A DNA stretch of 64,000 nt from CAIWHR01 sp963781285 (GTDB lineage: Bacteria; Pseudomonadota; Gammaproteobacteria; Burkholderiales; Casimicrobiaceae). The stretch is taken from positions 83,247 to 147,246 of the forward strand of contig CAWAFI010000021.1 in assembly GCA_963781285.1 (NCBI GenBank). Direction: 5' to 3'. How positions within the stretch are numbered: position 1 is the stretch's first letter; each line of letters starts with the position of its first letter. The notes beneath the pieces were generated by a model, which was not told the origin of the DNA, did no database searches, and was given only the letters and a program-made list of their open reading frames with translations. This document shows positions 38,178 through 46,396 of the stretch, piece by piece. A program made the translations under genes and the position numbers.

Positions 38178-38204
38178 AGAAAAACGCCGGTTAAAACCGG
38201 CGTT
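38178..38204 (-). terminator. intrinsic terminator of the PEP-CTERM gene
   Basis: Arms AACGCCGGTT and AACCGGCGTT (38183-38192 and 38195-38204) form a 10-bp stem with a 2-nt spacer. On the minus strand it is followed by TTTCTTTGG. It lies 24 nt after the stop of the PEP-CTERM gene. Confidence 0.8.
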
Positions 38205-38227
38205 CTCGTGTATGCAAATTGCTGCTG

Positions 38228-38872
38228 CTATGGCCTGCGGAGGCGAATGCCCGCCAAGGCCACCAATGCGATGCCTAGAAGGCTGAGCGCCCCAGGTTCC
38301 GGAACTATCACTACAGACGTGCAGCCGCCGGTTACGCCGAATTCGCATACACCAGAAACACGTGGCTGCTTGAAATCCAGGAACCCGCCACCTGTGTCCA
38401 TCATCACGGAAATCCCCGTCATGACGTCACCACCGTCCGCAACGATAGTAAGGAAGTTCTGACCATTCCCAAGCGCATATGTGAAAGTGTCGCCTTGCGA
38501 TTGAACGGTGACGGTTGCATTCCCGTGCCCGTTCGAGAGATTCATGATGAAGTCGTGAAAACCAAAACCCGCTTCCAGCATGAAACCCATGCTGGTCAGG
38601 TCAACCTTCTTTCCGGCATTGTTGGAAATGCTCGCTTGACCCTGCGAGTTCTGAAGCAGCGTCTCGCCAGTCAAACTGGAAAAGATGGCATCTATGCCCG
38701 TATGGTCGACCTCGCCAAGAATCGTCGTGCCGGTTTGCTTCGCACCAAACAGGATGTTGGCCTCATCCGCCTGAGGGTTATTGCCAAGCAGAAATATGAT
38801 GCTCGCCGATGCCGGTGACAACCAAGACCCGCACGCGAGAACTGCTGCGACAGCGAAGGTTTTGATCCTCAC
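38228..38872 (-). CDS. PEP-CTERM sorting-domain protein (exosortase substrate)
   Basis: A 214-residue exported protein. It has a signal peptide (MRIKTFAVAAVLACGSWLSP, cleavage near ASA), a beta-rich Gly/Asn/Thr mature region with few charges, and a C-terminal sorting signal. The latter comprises VPEPGALSLLGIALVALAG and a basic RLRRP tail (residues about 190-214). Such proteins are processed by exosortase (EpsH/XrtA) and are linked to exopolysaccharide and floc formation. A sigma-54 promoter and an upstream inverted repeat precede it, and a terminator follows. Base composition is lower in GC than neighbours. No exosortase gene is in the window. Confidence 0.92.
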   Translation of the reverse strand: MRIKTFAVAAVLACGSWLSPASASIIFLLGNNPQADEANILFGAKQTGTTILGEVDHTGIDAIFSSLTGETLLQNSQGQASISNNAGKKVDLTSMGFMLEAGFGFHDFIMNLSNGHGNATVTVQSQGDTFTYALGNGQNFLTIVADGGDVMTGISVMMDTGGGFLDFKQPRVSGVCEFGVTGGCTSVVIVPEPGALSLLGIALVALAGIRLRRP

Positions 38873-38934
38873 AGAAATACCCTCTGATGCGATCCTTACA
38901 CTTGGGCTGGAAAATCAGCCTCCGTAATATTTGC

Positions 38935-38950
38935 AGCAATGGTCGTGCCT
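38935..38950 (-). promoter_or_regulatory. sigma-54 (-24/-12) promoter of the PEP-CTERM gene
   Basis: On the minus strand AGGCACG-ACCA-TTGCT matches the consensus TGGCACG-N4-TTGCW at all but the first base. It is about 60-75 nt upstream of the PEP-CTERM start at 38872. RpoN-dependent expression of PEP-CTERM genes with the PrsK/PrsR two-component system is known in other betaproteobacteria. Confidence 0.75.
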
Positions 38951-39036
38951 ATCGATTCAAGCGGCTGAATTACCATCCTATTGTTTCTATGTCGCCGTCA
39001 TGGACTCTGGTCGAACGTAAAGATTTTCGACAACTC

Positions 39037-39076
39037 TGTAGGACAAGCGGTAAAATTCACCGCATAACGTCCTACA
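39037..39076 (-). promoter_or_regulatory. inverted repeat, possible enhancer site for a sigma-54 activator
   Basis: TGTAGGAC (39037-39044) and GTCCTACA (39069-39076) form a perfect inverted repeat, with an inner GCGGT/ACCGC pair. The centre is about 110 nt upstream of the sigma-54 promoter, the normal range for bacterial enhancer-binding proteins. The remainder of 38951-39243 shows no gene. Confidence 0.5.
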
Positions 39077-39243
39077 TAGGCGAATTGACGGCCGCGTGAC
39101 TCGGAAGATCCGATTCGCAGAGGTGCCACGAGCTACGTCAGCGAACTCCTGTCCCGGCGGTGCTGCGATCGCCGGTCGACTACCCCTGCGCTGACCGGGC
39201 GCCGATCGCGCGCTCGTAGCGGACATCCGGTTCGTTTTCCTCG

Positions 39244-39452
39244 TTACCCGCCATCGCCGAATTCGACGTTGACGAAGCCGCTGCGCTCGTAGAAGCGGCG
39301 CGCGCCGGCGTTGCGCTGGAACGTCCAGAGCTTGAACGCGGCGATCGACGCGGCGGATGCCTCCTCAAGCAGCACGTCGAGCAGGCGCTGGCCGATGCGC
39401 TGTCCCGTGCGCCCCGGCGCGACGTAGAGCTGGCTCACCCACTCGCCGTCAT
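39244..39452 (-). pseudogene. GNAT acetyltransferase, C-terminal fragment
   Basis: The minus frame encodes EWVSQLYVAPGRTGQRIGQR and NAGARRFYERSGFVNVEFG, the acetyl-CoA-binding loop and final strand of a GNAT N-acetyltransferase. The N-terminal half is absent: coding sequence ends abruptly at about 39450 where a dispersed 72-bp repeat begins. Confidence 0.7.
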
Positions 39453-39523
39453 CGCTTGGTAACCCCGACCGTCCACCGCCCGCCGCGCACGACCCTGGGT
39501 CGGCGCGTGCCGGAGGTCGCCAA
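39450..39523. repeat. dispersed 72-bp repeat, copy 1
   Basis: The segment starting CATCGCTTGGTAACCCCGAC and ending CGGAGGTCGCCAA is about 93 percent identical to 41283-41354. It truncates the GNAT fragment. It contains small self-complementary stretches. The following 39524-39965 has no gene I can support. Confidence 0.75.
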
Positions 39524-39965
39524 ACACCCGCATCCGGGGCATCCGTGGTCCCGCAGCGACCCCTGACCATCCCCGCCTCCCGTCGGTTCAAGACCTGCTA
39601 CGGTGCTCCGGTCGGCGCGTCGTGGCGTTGGATTTACTATCCGTAGCGGAGGGATTCGACGAGGTGGTGGAGCGACGGTGGGCCGCGCGGACGGTTCCCG
39701 GTGCGCCATCCGCACGGGCCGAACGCATCGCGCGGCGAGTTCCAGCCCACGTCGTGCGGGTGAAGTCTTTCCAGGCGTGACCGTCGTGCAACAGACTGTT
39801 TGCCTGTTGCCCGGCAAGGTTGATGTGAACGCTTTCGGTTGGGCTCAGCGCGTGCCACCGCGCAAGGATCCGACCCAGTTCGAAGCGCGCTCCGGTGATC
39901 GATGCGTTCATGGCGTCGGACCACCGTGAGAGTACCCCTTCGCGCAAACTCCGCGTCAGGCTGAC
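39524..39965. other. non-coding or unrecognised stretch
   Basis: Open frames exist on both strands but show no family motif and no good ribosome site. It is flanked by a repeat and by a decayed XRE gene, so it is probably degenerate accessory DNA. Confidence 0.4.
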
Positions 39966-40283
39966 TCAAATCAACGCTCCCAGGCCCTTTCGGTCCAACG
40001 GGTCGAGCAGCTTCAGCGACGGACCGCTCGTATGCTTGTCGCCGATCTCTCATTGCCTGACCGTGGAGAGGCTGGTGTTCAGGACCGACGCCAGCACGGC
40101 CTGGCTCAGCTTGTAGCGGCCCCGCAGCGCCCGAATCTTCCTGCTCGAATAATCGGGAACGGGCGCATCCAGTTCGTGCAACGCGGGAAGACCATCTTCG
40201 CCGTTCGACGCTGCGACCTCTACTAGACGAACAACGGCACCAAGTGCAATTGATTCCCGCTCGTTGGGCGGTGTACAGTACAT
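39966..40283 (-). pseudogene. XRE-family (NadS/HigA-like) regulator interrupted by a TGA
   Basis: The frame reads a full 105-codon antitoxin-like protein: SRKIRALRGRYKLSQAVLAS, NTSLSTVRQ, then TGA at 40050-40052, then EIGDKHTSGPSLKLLDPLD and RKGLGALI-stop. In relatives a tryptophan stands at the stop (VRQ-W-EIG), so a single TGG to TGA change explains it. The C-terminal family block GPSLKLL is intact. No toxin gene is adjacent. It may be a recently lost orphan antitoxin. Confidence 0.8.
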
Positions 40284-40390
40284 ATTACCCTGATGTCCCG
40301 AGTAGCAGCCCTTCGGCGATAACTGGTCGGGGCCTCAACAGCTGACATTTTGATTCGTTCACGATTCCCACTCGAAAGGGATCTCCCGCC

Positions 40391-40978
40391 ATGAAGAAAC
40401 GCGCAATCATCATTATTGCCATCGCCGCGACCTTCGCCGTCAATGCTCTCGCGCAGACCAACACCACCACCGTTACGAAGAGTGAACCGCGCAAGGCCAG
40501 CGTCGAGCATACGGTCGATGTCACCGCAATGATCATCGCCATCGACAGGACTACGCGCGACATCACGCTGAAAGGCCCTAAGGGCAACTGGGTAGTCGTC
40601 ACTGCCGGCCCCGAGGTCAAGAACTTCGACCAGCTGAATGTCGGTGACAAAGTCCATACCAGATACTACGAGGCGCTCGTGCTCGAACTGAAGAAGGGCA
40701 ACGACCTGGCCGTCACTCGCACTGAGGAGAAGAGCGCCGTGGGCGCGATGCCGGGAGCGCAGCCGGCCGGCGTCGCTGGCCGTCGCATCACCGTCGTTGC
40801 CGATGTCATCGCCGTCAACCGCGAAACGCAGACTGTCACGCTGCAGGGACCGCAACTCACTGTAGAAGTGAAGGTTGCCGACCCCGATCAGTTCAGACGG
40901 ATAAAAAAGGGCGATCAGGTGTACGCCACTTACGCGCAGGCGCTCGCGATGTTGGTGGAGCCGAGTCCGAAGAAATAG
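40391..40978 (+). CDS. exported protein of unknown function, two beta-barrel-like repeats
   Basis: A 195-residue protein with a Sec signal (MKKRAIIIIAIAATFAVNAL, cleavage after AQ near residue 22). The mature part contains two related segments: VDVTAMIIAIDRTTRDITLK (about 42-61) and ITVVADVIAVNRETQTVTLQ (about 132-151), each followed by a hydrophobic strand and a GD-V-YxxYxEAL-like block (VGDKVHTRYYEALVLEL; KGDQVYATYAQALAM). This internal duplication suggests two small beta-barrel domains. AAAGGGAT precedes the ATG. It is a lone gene between decayed neighbours. Function unknown. Confidence 0.85.
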   Translation: MKKRAIIIIAIAATFAVNALAQTNTTTVTKSEPRKASVEHTVDVTAMIIAIDRTTRDITLKGPKGNWVVVTAGPEVKNFDQLNVGDKVHTRYYEALVLELKKGNDLAVTRTEEKSAVGAMPGAQPAGVAGRRITVVADVIAVNRETQTVTLQGPQLTVEVKVADPDQFRRIKKGDQVYATYAQALAMLVEPSPKK

Positions 40979-41621
40979 TCGCGAGGTGCACGGCGCTGCC
41001 GTGCGGGCGCTTCCAGCTCTGCGGTTCACGAGCGGCTGGAGCGGACGGCGCAATCCTTCTCGCCGCGGATATGGCGAAGACAACCATCCAGGTTGTCTGG
41101 GTGTTCGAAACCGACAAGGCGTTGAACGTCGTTCTTGAGTGACCGCTTGGAGCGACGCGTACGATCGCTTCGGGTGAAAGTGGTCATGCCAAGGCGAGAC
41201 ATTCCGGGAGGGCGGAATCCGCTCCCGGCCTGTCCCTTGCGCTCTGGCATTGAATCCCTCGAAGGAAGCCCTGCGTCCAACGCATCGCTTGTAACCCCGA
41301 CCGTCCACCGCCCACCGCGCACGACGGTGGGTCGGCGCGTGCCGGAGGTCACCAAGCGCGGGGGCGAACGGTTCCACGCCGGCGCAGAGACACTCCGCGC
41401 AGTACCGCGCGTTGAACTCGGCAAATTCGCGCTCGTCCATTCCGCCAGCTTTGCGGTCTCCACACCAGTCGGGAATCCATCCGTTGGCCTATGCGCATTG
41501 ATGAGTACTTCCAGCTTGCGCGAACGGAGGAGCACAAAGCACCATTATTCCGAGTGAGAGCGCTCGTTCCGGATTTGTCGATGACGCACCGGGACGACTA
41601 TGTGCGGTGCCTGCACCAACC
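40979..41621. other. gene-poor stretch with the second 72-bp repeat
   Basis: No intact gene is supported. A minus-strand frame ending at the repeat begins DEREFAEFNARYCAECLCAG (about 41440-41370) and may be the N-terminal remnant of a small protein cut off by the repeat at 41283-41354. Confidence 0.4.
41283..41354. repeat. dispersed 72-bp repeat, copy 2
   Basis: Nearly identical to 39450-39523 (one indel and about four substitutions). It starts CATCGCTTGTAACCCCGACC and ends GCCGGAGGTCACCAA, in the same orientation as copy 1. Confidence 0.75.
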
Positions 41622-41888
41622 CTAGGCGCGCTCCATGGTAAACAGTCCGGCCAGGAATGATTCAAGGGTTGTCCGTGGAACAACTCGAGGTCCTTTGTAT
41701 CGGGCGATTGTCGCTGTCACATTGTGAACCTTATCATCGGTCGGCGGCAGCGAATGAGCCTCCAGATAGTGATAGGTGAAATCCAGCACTGCATGGCCGT
41801 TTTCCACATCAACCAGTTCTGGCAGAGACAGCCGACTACTCGCTCGATCCGTTTCATACCAGGAAAGCTTGTCTAGCAGGTTGACCAT
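41622..41888 (-). CDS. small hypothetical protein
   Basis: An 88-residue product beginning MVNLLDKLSWYETDRASSRL, preceded by CGGAGGGC seven to twelve bases upstream, an excellent ribosome site. The middle contains LVDVENGHAVLDFTYHYLEA. No signal peptide or membrane helix is apparent. No family is recognised. The gene stands alone, with 562 nt of unassigned sequence upstream. Confidence 0.55.
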   Translation of the reverse strand: MVNLLDKLSWYETDRASSRLSLPELVDVENGHAVLDFTYHYLEAHSLPPTDDKVHNVTATIARYKGPRVVPRTTLESFLAGLFTMERA

Positions 41889-42450
41889 GTTGCCCTCCGA
41901 TTCACTTGCCGCGCGGCACACCACCGAACCGTGTGGCCAAGCGACTATCGCTAATGCCAGCTGCCATCACGTCATATGACGCGGTGCCAGCGCTCGCTCG
42001 ATGCCACTTACCTGCCCTTGGGGCCCGCCGCAATCGCAGGGGATCGGTGTCAATGGCGCCACGTTGCGCGGCGCAGCGCAGGTACGCGGGCATACCGCGC
42101 TCTGCCAACATGCGCAGTGCCGATCGCTCCTGTGGTCTCCGTCCGATCCAAGCCCCCTCAAGCGGTGTTGAACGAATCCAGCATCCAACGAGTCGTCGCA
42201 GATTCCGCGGAGGATAAAAGGGAGCCCGAGCGTAGTCTGTCCGGAACCGTACATAGTCCTCGGATGCTGGCTCAAGGCAGCACCCGGCAACCAAGGTTGC
42301 CAAGCCGAAAACACAATCCGCTGATGTGACGCTTATGTGCGGTACCGGACAGACGCCGTCCGGCCATGCGCGTCTAGTCTGATTTCTTGCCGGGGACGGG
42401 GACCCGGATGGTCAGGTGCGCGCCCTTCACACCGCCGGGTGACGAATTCG
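41889..42450. other. unassigned intergenic stretch
   Basis: Overlapping frames on both strands show no convincing start, motif or codon pattern. It likely contains the promoters of the 88-residue gene (minus) and of the FNR-like regulator (plus), but none stands out. Confidence 0.4.
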
Positions 42451-43794
42451 ATGAAGACGACGGACGTTATCGACGCTCGGCGCGATGGCCTCGCCGCGCA
42501 TGCCGGTGATCGGCGCGCGGGCAGCGCCGCGGCACGCGTTGCCGTCAGTGACGCGTCCCCGCCGTCGCTGGAAGCGTCGGGGCAACTGCGAGATGTTCGG
42601 CAAGCGCTGTCGTCGACTCAGCATGAGTTGATCGCCGCACGACGGCAAATTGCCCATCTCAGGGAATCCAATGCGCGGCTGAGAGCGATCGCGGATCGCT
42701 TCGGGACGCATTCCTGTCAACCCAAACACGCGTTGCTGCTGGACCGCCTGAATCAGGCCCTGGTCCGGGTAAAGCGACAGCAGAAACAGCTGGCCCTGTT
42801 CATGTTCGACGTCGATCAGGTCAAGAACATCAACGACCGGCTGAGGCTGCCCGGCAGCGACAACGTCCTGCAGCGCGTGGCGAAGCGCCTGCTATCGTGC
42901 GAACGAGACGGCGATTGGGTAAGTCTTTATGTCGAAGACGAGGTCCCGCCGCTGGCGCCCGGGGCCGACTTCGGGAACGACGCTTTCGACACGGACGGGA
43001 CCGGGGCTGACGGTTCGGCGAATGCTTCGGACGCAGATGACCCTCCGTTGGCGGGCGCGGCCGGAATCGGCGACGTGCAGCAAGAGGTCAGGCCCGCCTC
43101 GGTGCGGAGCTCCTCCTGGGCGCGGACGGACTTTTGCCTGTCCGCCGGCCTCGGGCCGGACGCGGCACCGCATATCAAGCAGATCCTGGCCTCGCGACTC
43201 CGGTTTCGAAAGGGCGACCAGCTCTATCGAGTCGGAGACGGATTCAACGCGCTCTACGCGATACGCGCGGGCACCTGCAAGACCGTCTTGCTCGCCAGAG
43301 ATGGTCACGACCAGATCGCCGGCTACCACATTGTCGGAGATATCATCGGGATCGATGGCGTCGGCACCGACATTCACGAGTGCCAGGCGACCGCGCTGGA
43401 GGACATGGACGTTTGTCCGTTGCCGTTCGATCAGCTCGAGAATCTCGCGCGCCTCAGCGACCCGTTCCGCCACAACCTGCACAAGTTGCTGTCGCAGGAG
43501 AGTGCGCGCGCGCATGCCCTGATGCTCGTGCTGGGGACCATGCGCGCCGAACAGAGACTCGCCGTGTTCCTGCTCGACCTGTCACAGCGGTATCACGCGC
43601 GCGGCTATTCGTCGTGCGAGTTCGTGCTGCGGATGACGCGCGAGGAGATCGGGAGCTACCTCGGGCTCAAACTGGAAACCGTGAGCCGCCTGTTTTCGCG
43701 ATTTCAGCGCGAGGGCCTGATCCAGGTGCAAGGACGCGCCGTCAAGCTGCTTGACCGGCTTGCGCTGAGCCGGCTCGCCGATTGCGGAGCGTAG
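42451..43794 (+). CDS. FNR/CRP-family regulator with an N-terminal coiled coil and a truncated GGDEF-like domain
   Basis: A 447-residue protein of three parts. Residues about 40-90 form a coiled coil (SSTQHELIAARRQIAHLRES). About 95-150 resemble the first half of a GGDEF domain (LALFMFDVDQVKNINDRL, then NVLQRVAKRLL) but stop before the GGDEF signature. From about 228 a complete FNR-type cNMP fold and winged helix follow. The recognition helix LKLETVSRLFSRFQ has the E--SR of proteins binding TTGAT. Of the four cluster cysteines of FNR only two equivalents remain (DFC near 229, DVCPLPF near 321); the CX2C pair is missing. It probably cannot build the FNR 4Fe-4S cluster, so its signal is uncertain. 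Confidence 0.85.
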   Translation: MKTTDVIDARRDGLAAHAGDRRAGSAAARVAVSDASPPSLEASGQLRDVRQALSSTQHELIAARRQIAHLRESNARLRAIADRFGTHSCQPKHALLLDRLNQALVRVKRQQKQLALFMFDVDQVKNINDRLRLPGSDNVLQRVAKRLLSCERDGDWVSLYVEDEVPPLAPGADFGNDAFDTDGTGADGSANASDADDPPLAGAAGIGDVQQEVRPASVRSSSWARTDFCLSAGLGPDAAPHIKQILASRLRFRKGDQLYRVGDGFNALYAIRAGTCKTVLLARDGHDQIAGYHIVGDIIGIDGVGTDIHECQATALEDMDVCPLPFDQLENLARLSDPFRHNLHKLLSQESARAHALMLVLGTMRAEQRLAVFLLDLSQRYHARGYSSCEFVLRMTREEIGSYLGLKLETVSRLFSRFQREGLIQVQGRAVKLLDRLALSRLADCGA

Positions 43795-43849
43795 GAAGTC
43801 CGTAAGCACCCGCTCGACGTCCTGGCGAACTCGCACCATGGGTCGAGCA

Positions 43850-44401
43850 TGCTGGCGTTTGGGGCTCTTTGGGATCGGGCAGCGATAGCGAAGGCACGCG
43901 ATAGGTGTGCTCGCCGCCGATGCCGAGCGCTTCGCCGGCTACTCGCCAAGATCGTGAGGTGCGGACATCGCGCGACGAGGGAATCGACAAGCACCGCGCA
44001 CGCGTCGAGCAGGTGCTCGCAGTTGTCGATCACCAGCAAGAGCCGTTTGTCCTTTAGATGCTCGACGAGCGTCGCCGTGATCGCTTTCCCCGGTACTTCC
44101 TCGAGCCCCAGCACCGTTGCCGCGGTCCGCGGCACGAGGCCGCGAAGACGGCAAGGATTCCATCGCCGGTCGTCTTGACCACCGCGCCGCCGTGCGACTC
44201 TACGGCGCTCCGCGCTAGCGCATCGTGGATGGCGAGCGCTTGGGACATCCGCGCTTCACTCTCCTCCCACAATACTGTGCTGCCTTCGATGTCGGTGCAA
44301 AGAAGCGTCACTTGCAATGGTGGCACCGGCATGCGAGCGCGTCGGTCCGCTCGCGGGGGACCGGACTCGATTGCTGTCGCGCTCGGCGTATGTTTGTGCA
44401 T
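43850..44401 (-). pseudogene. decayed adenylate cyclase / ATPase regulator
   Basis: From the Met at 44401 the frame encodes a class III cyclase start (VTLLCTDIEGSTVLWEESEA, VVKTTGDGILAVFA). It then jumps, after loss of several hundred codons, to an NB-ARC-like ATPase piece in another frame: ATVLGLEEVPGKAITATLVE, LLLVIDNCEHLLDA and TILASSR. A second shift leads to EALGIGGEHTYRVPSLSLPD. The C-terminal helical part is absent. Internal deletion plus frameshifts show a true pseudogene of the cyclase-ATPase-TPR family. Confidence 0.8.
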
Positions 44402-44715
44402 GGTTACGTAATCGTTCCCCAGGGACCGGTCCGCCGCGCCGTCGCGCCAATGGCGAGTGTAGTCTCGCCGCCTCGCCGCTCCGGCCGCCATGAGAACGCT
44501 TAGGTTGCATGCCGCGGCCGGCGTTCGGACATGTGAGAATCGACCCCGAAGTCTGACGGGTGTGGCAATGACAATGGACCGGATGCGGTTCACGAATGTC
44601 TCCGAGGTGCTTTGGCAAGGTCATGGCCGGTGGGCGTGTCAGGTCGACAGGCGCGCCGGGACGGCGGAGCACGCTTGAGTTCCACCGGTTCCAGCGACGC
44701 GCCGACAGCCAACGC
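44402..44715. other. intergenic stretch between divergent genes
   Basis: It separates the decayed cyclase (minus) from the TolA/TonB-like gene (plus). I see no gene or clear promoter here. Confidence 0.4.
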
Positions 44716-46372
44716 ATGAGCGCTGAGCACAAACGACTGACGAATGCGCTGCTGCTCTCGCTGCTGATCCACACGTTGCTGTTGAGCCTGACCTTCGGTG
44801 GTCAGGGACGGTGGCTTCCGGGCTTCGGCTTCCCCTGGCAGGATCGACGGATCGAGGCCCCCGATTTGCGCGTCGTAGTCGTTTCGCCGCAGGTCACAGG
44901 CGCGGAGCCGGCGGCCACGCCGCGTCGCGGAGCCGTTGCAGCAGGCATGGGTCGAGCAGCCTGTTGCCAGTGGCCCGGCGCTGACGCCATCCGTGACCCG
45001 TGCGCCGACCCCGCGGCGGACTGCAGCAGCGATCATGCCGGAAACCAATACGAGGGCAGAGGCCAATTCAAGGACAGACACCGCGACCGGTGCGGCACCT
45101 GCGCAAACGCCTTTGGGCGCTGATCGGCCCGGTGACACGGCGCCCCCGCCGATCCCCGCGCCGGCCGTGATCGCCTTGCCGCGGACCGACGAGACCACGT
45201 GGCCCATGCCCGCCATTCCAGCGATGCCAACGCCCGACATCGGCGCAGCGCCAAGCGTCTCGATTCCGGAGACCGCGATGCCGTCGCTTCGAGATCCTGG
45301 CGTTGCGGCGCGGGCACGAATCGACCAGGACGAGCGAGGCGTTGAACCGGCGAAGCTCGATCCTTCCAAGCAGGAGGAGCAACGGCAGGCGGAGCAGCAG
45401 GAGGCGGCGCGGCAGGACGCCGCCCGTCAGGAAGCGGCGCGGGCCGAGAACGCGCGGCTGGAGGCCGAACGGCAGGCGGCGGACCTGCAAGAGGCAGCGC
45501 GACAGGTGGCGGCACGGCAGGAGGCCGCAGAGCTCGAGGCCGCACGGATCAAGGCCGCAGAGTTCGAGGCCGCACGGGTCAAGGCCGCAGAGGTCGAGGC
45601 CGCACGGGTCAAGGCCGCAGAGGTCGAGGCCGCACGGGTCAAGGCCGCAGAAGCCGAGGCCGCACGGGTCAAGGCCGCAGAAGCCGAGGCCGCACGGGTC
45701 AAGGCCGCAGAAGCCGAGGCCGCACGGGTCAAGGCCGCAGAAGCCGAGGCCGCACGGGTCAAGGCCGCAGAAGCCGAGGCCGCACGGGTCAAGGCCGCAG
45801 AAGCCGAGGCCGCACGGATCAAGGCCGCAGAGGTCGAGGCCGCACGGGTCAAGGCCGCAGAGGTCGAGGCCGCACGAGGCGAAGCTGCGCAAGAGGCAGC
45901 CGCAAGACGGGAAGCGGCGCTTCGGGCGATAGGACGACAGCTGGACGAGGAGGCCGCCCGGCGTGAAGCTGCAACGGCGGCAGCGCGCCAGTCACCCTCG
46001 CTGCCATACTCGTATAGCAGCGCACGTCGATACAGGCTCTTCGGTCGCACTGACCCCAATGCGGAAGTCATCCTGTACGCGGAAGCTTGGGCCCGGAAGA
46101 TCCATGTGAACATGACGATCGACATGGTCCGCGAAGCGGCGAAGGAGCCTCACACCGATCCGCTCGTGACGGTGGCCATTCGCAGCGACGGCTCGGTGGA
46201 ATCGGTGACCTTCGTCCGATCCAGCGGCGTGGCGGCAATCGACGAAGCAATACGACGCATCGTGGACAGCCAGAAGCCCTATCAGGTGTTCCCGCCGGCC
46301 TTAGCCCGCGAGTACGACGTGATCGAGATCCGCCGAACTTGGCACTTCGACATTGCGATCTGGCTGTACTGA
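44716..46372 (+). pseudogene. TolA/TonB-like envelope protein with frameshift (possibly intact if the shift is an error)
   Basis: The first frame (from 44716) encodes a TonB/TolA N-terminus: short cytoplasmic start, TM anchor (NALLLSLLIHTLLLSLTFGG) and a periplasmic stretch. A frame change between about 44880 and 44936 is needed to enter the second frame. That frame encodes a Pro/Ala/Thr-rich linker, a long Ala-Glu-Arg helix with twelve decapeptide repeats, and a TonB-type C-terminal domain (DPLVTVAIRSDGSVESVTFV, then AIRRIVDSQKPYQVFPPAL). About 550 residues if joined. It is convergent with bkdB (24 nt apart). No exbBD or tolQR neighbours are visible. Confidence 0.75.
45527..45886 (+). repeat. 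30-bp in-frame tandem repeat
   Basis: About twelve head-to-tail 30-bp units encode the decapeptide AAExEAARVK, with x mostly Ala or Val. The six central units (about 45647-45826) are almost identical, the outer ones drift, a pattern expected from recent unequal exchange. It forms the rigid helical spacer of the TolA-like protein. Confidence 0.95.
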
Positions 46373-46396
46373 TGGGGCAGTAACAGAAGTCCGGTA

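Noticed and set aside
38887..39099. Plus-strand 70-codon frame upstream of the PEP-CTERM gene
   Set aside because: No motif, and it overlaps the sigma-54 promoter and inverted repeat of the opposite gene.
40050..40052. Recoded TGA (selenocysteine or readthrough) in the XRE gene
   Set aside because: No SECIS-like hairpin is evident and relatives have Trp at this site; a nonsense change is simpler.
45527..45886. Regular 30-bp repeats resembling a CRISPR array
   Set aside because: Units are contiguous with no spacers and encode an in-frame decapeptide of a TolA-like protein.
45068..45892. Minus-strand open frame with Cys-Gly-Leu repeats
   Set aside because: It is the antisense shadow of the 30-bp repeat; no start site or family support.
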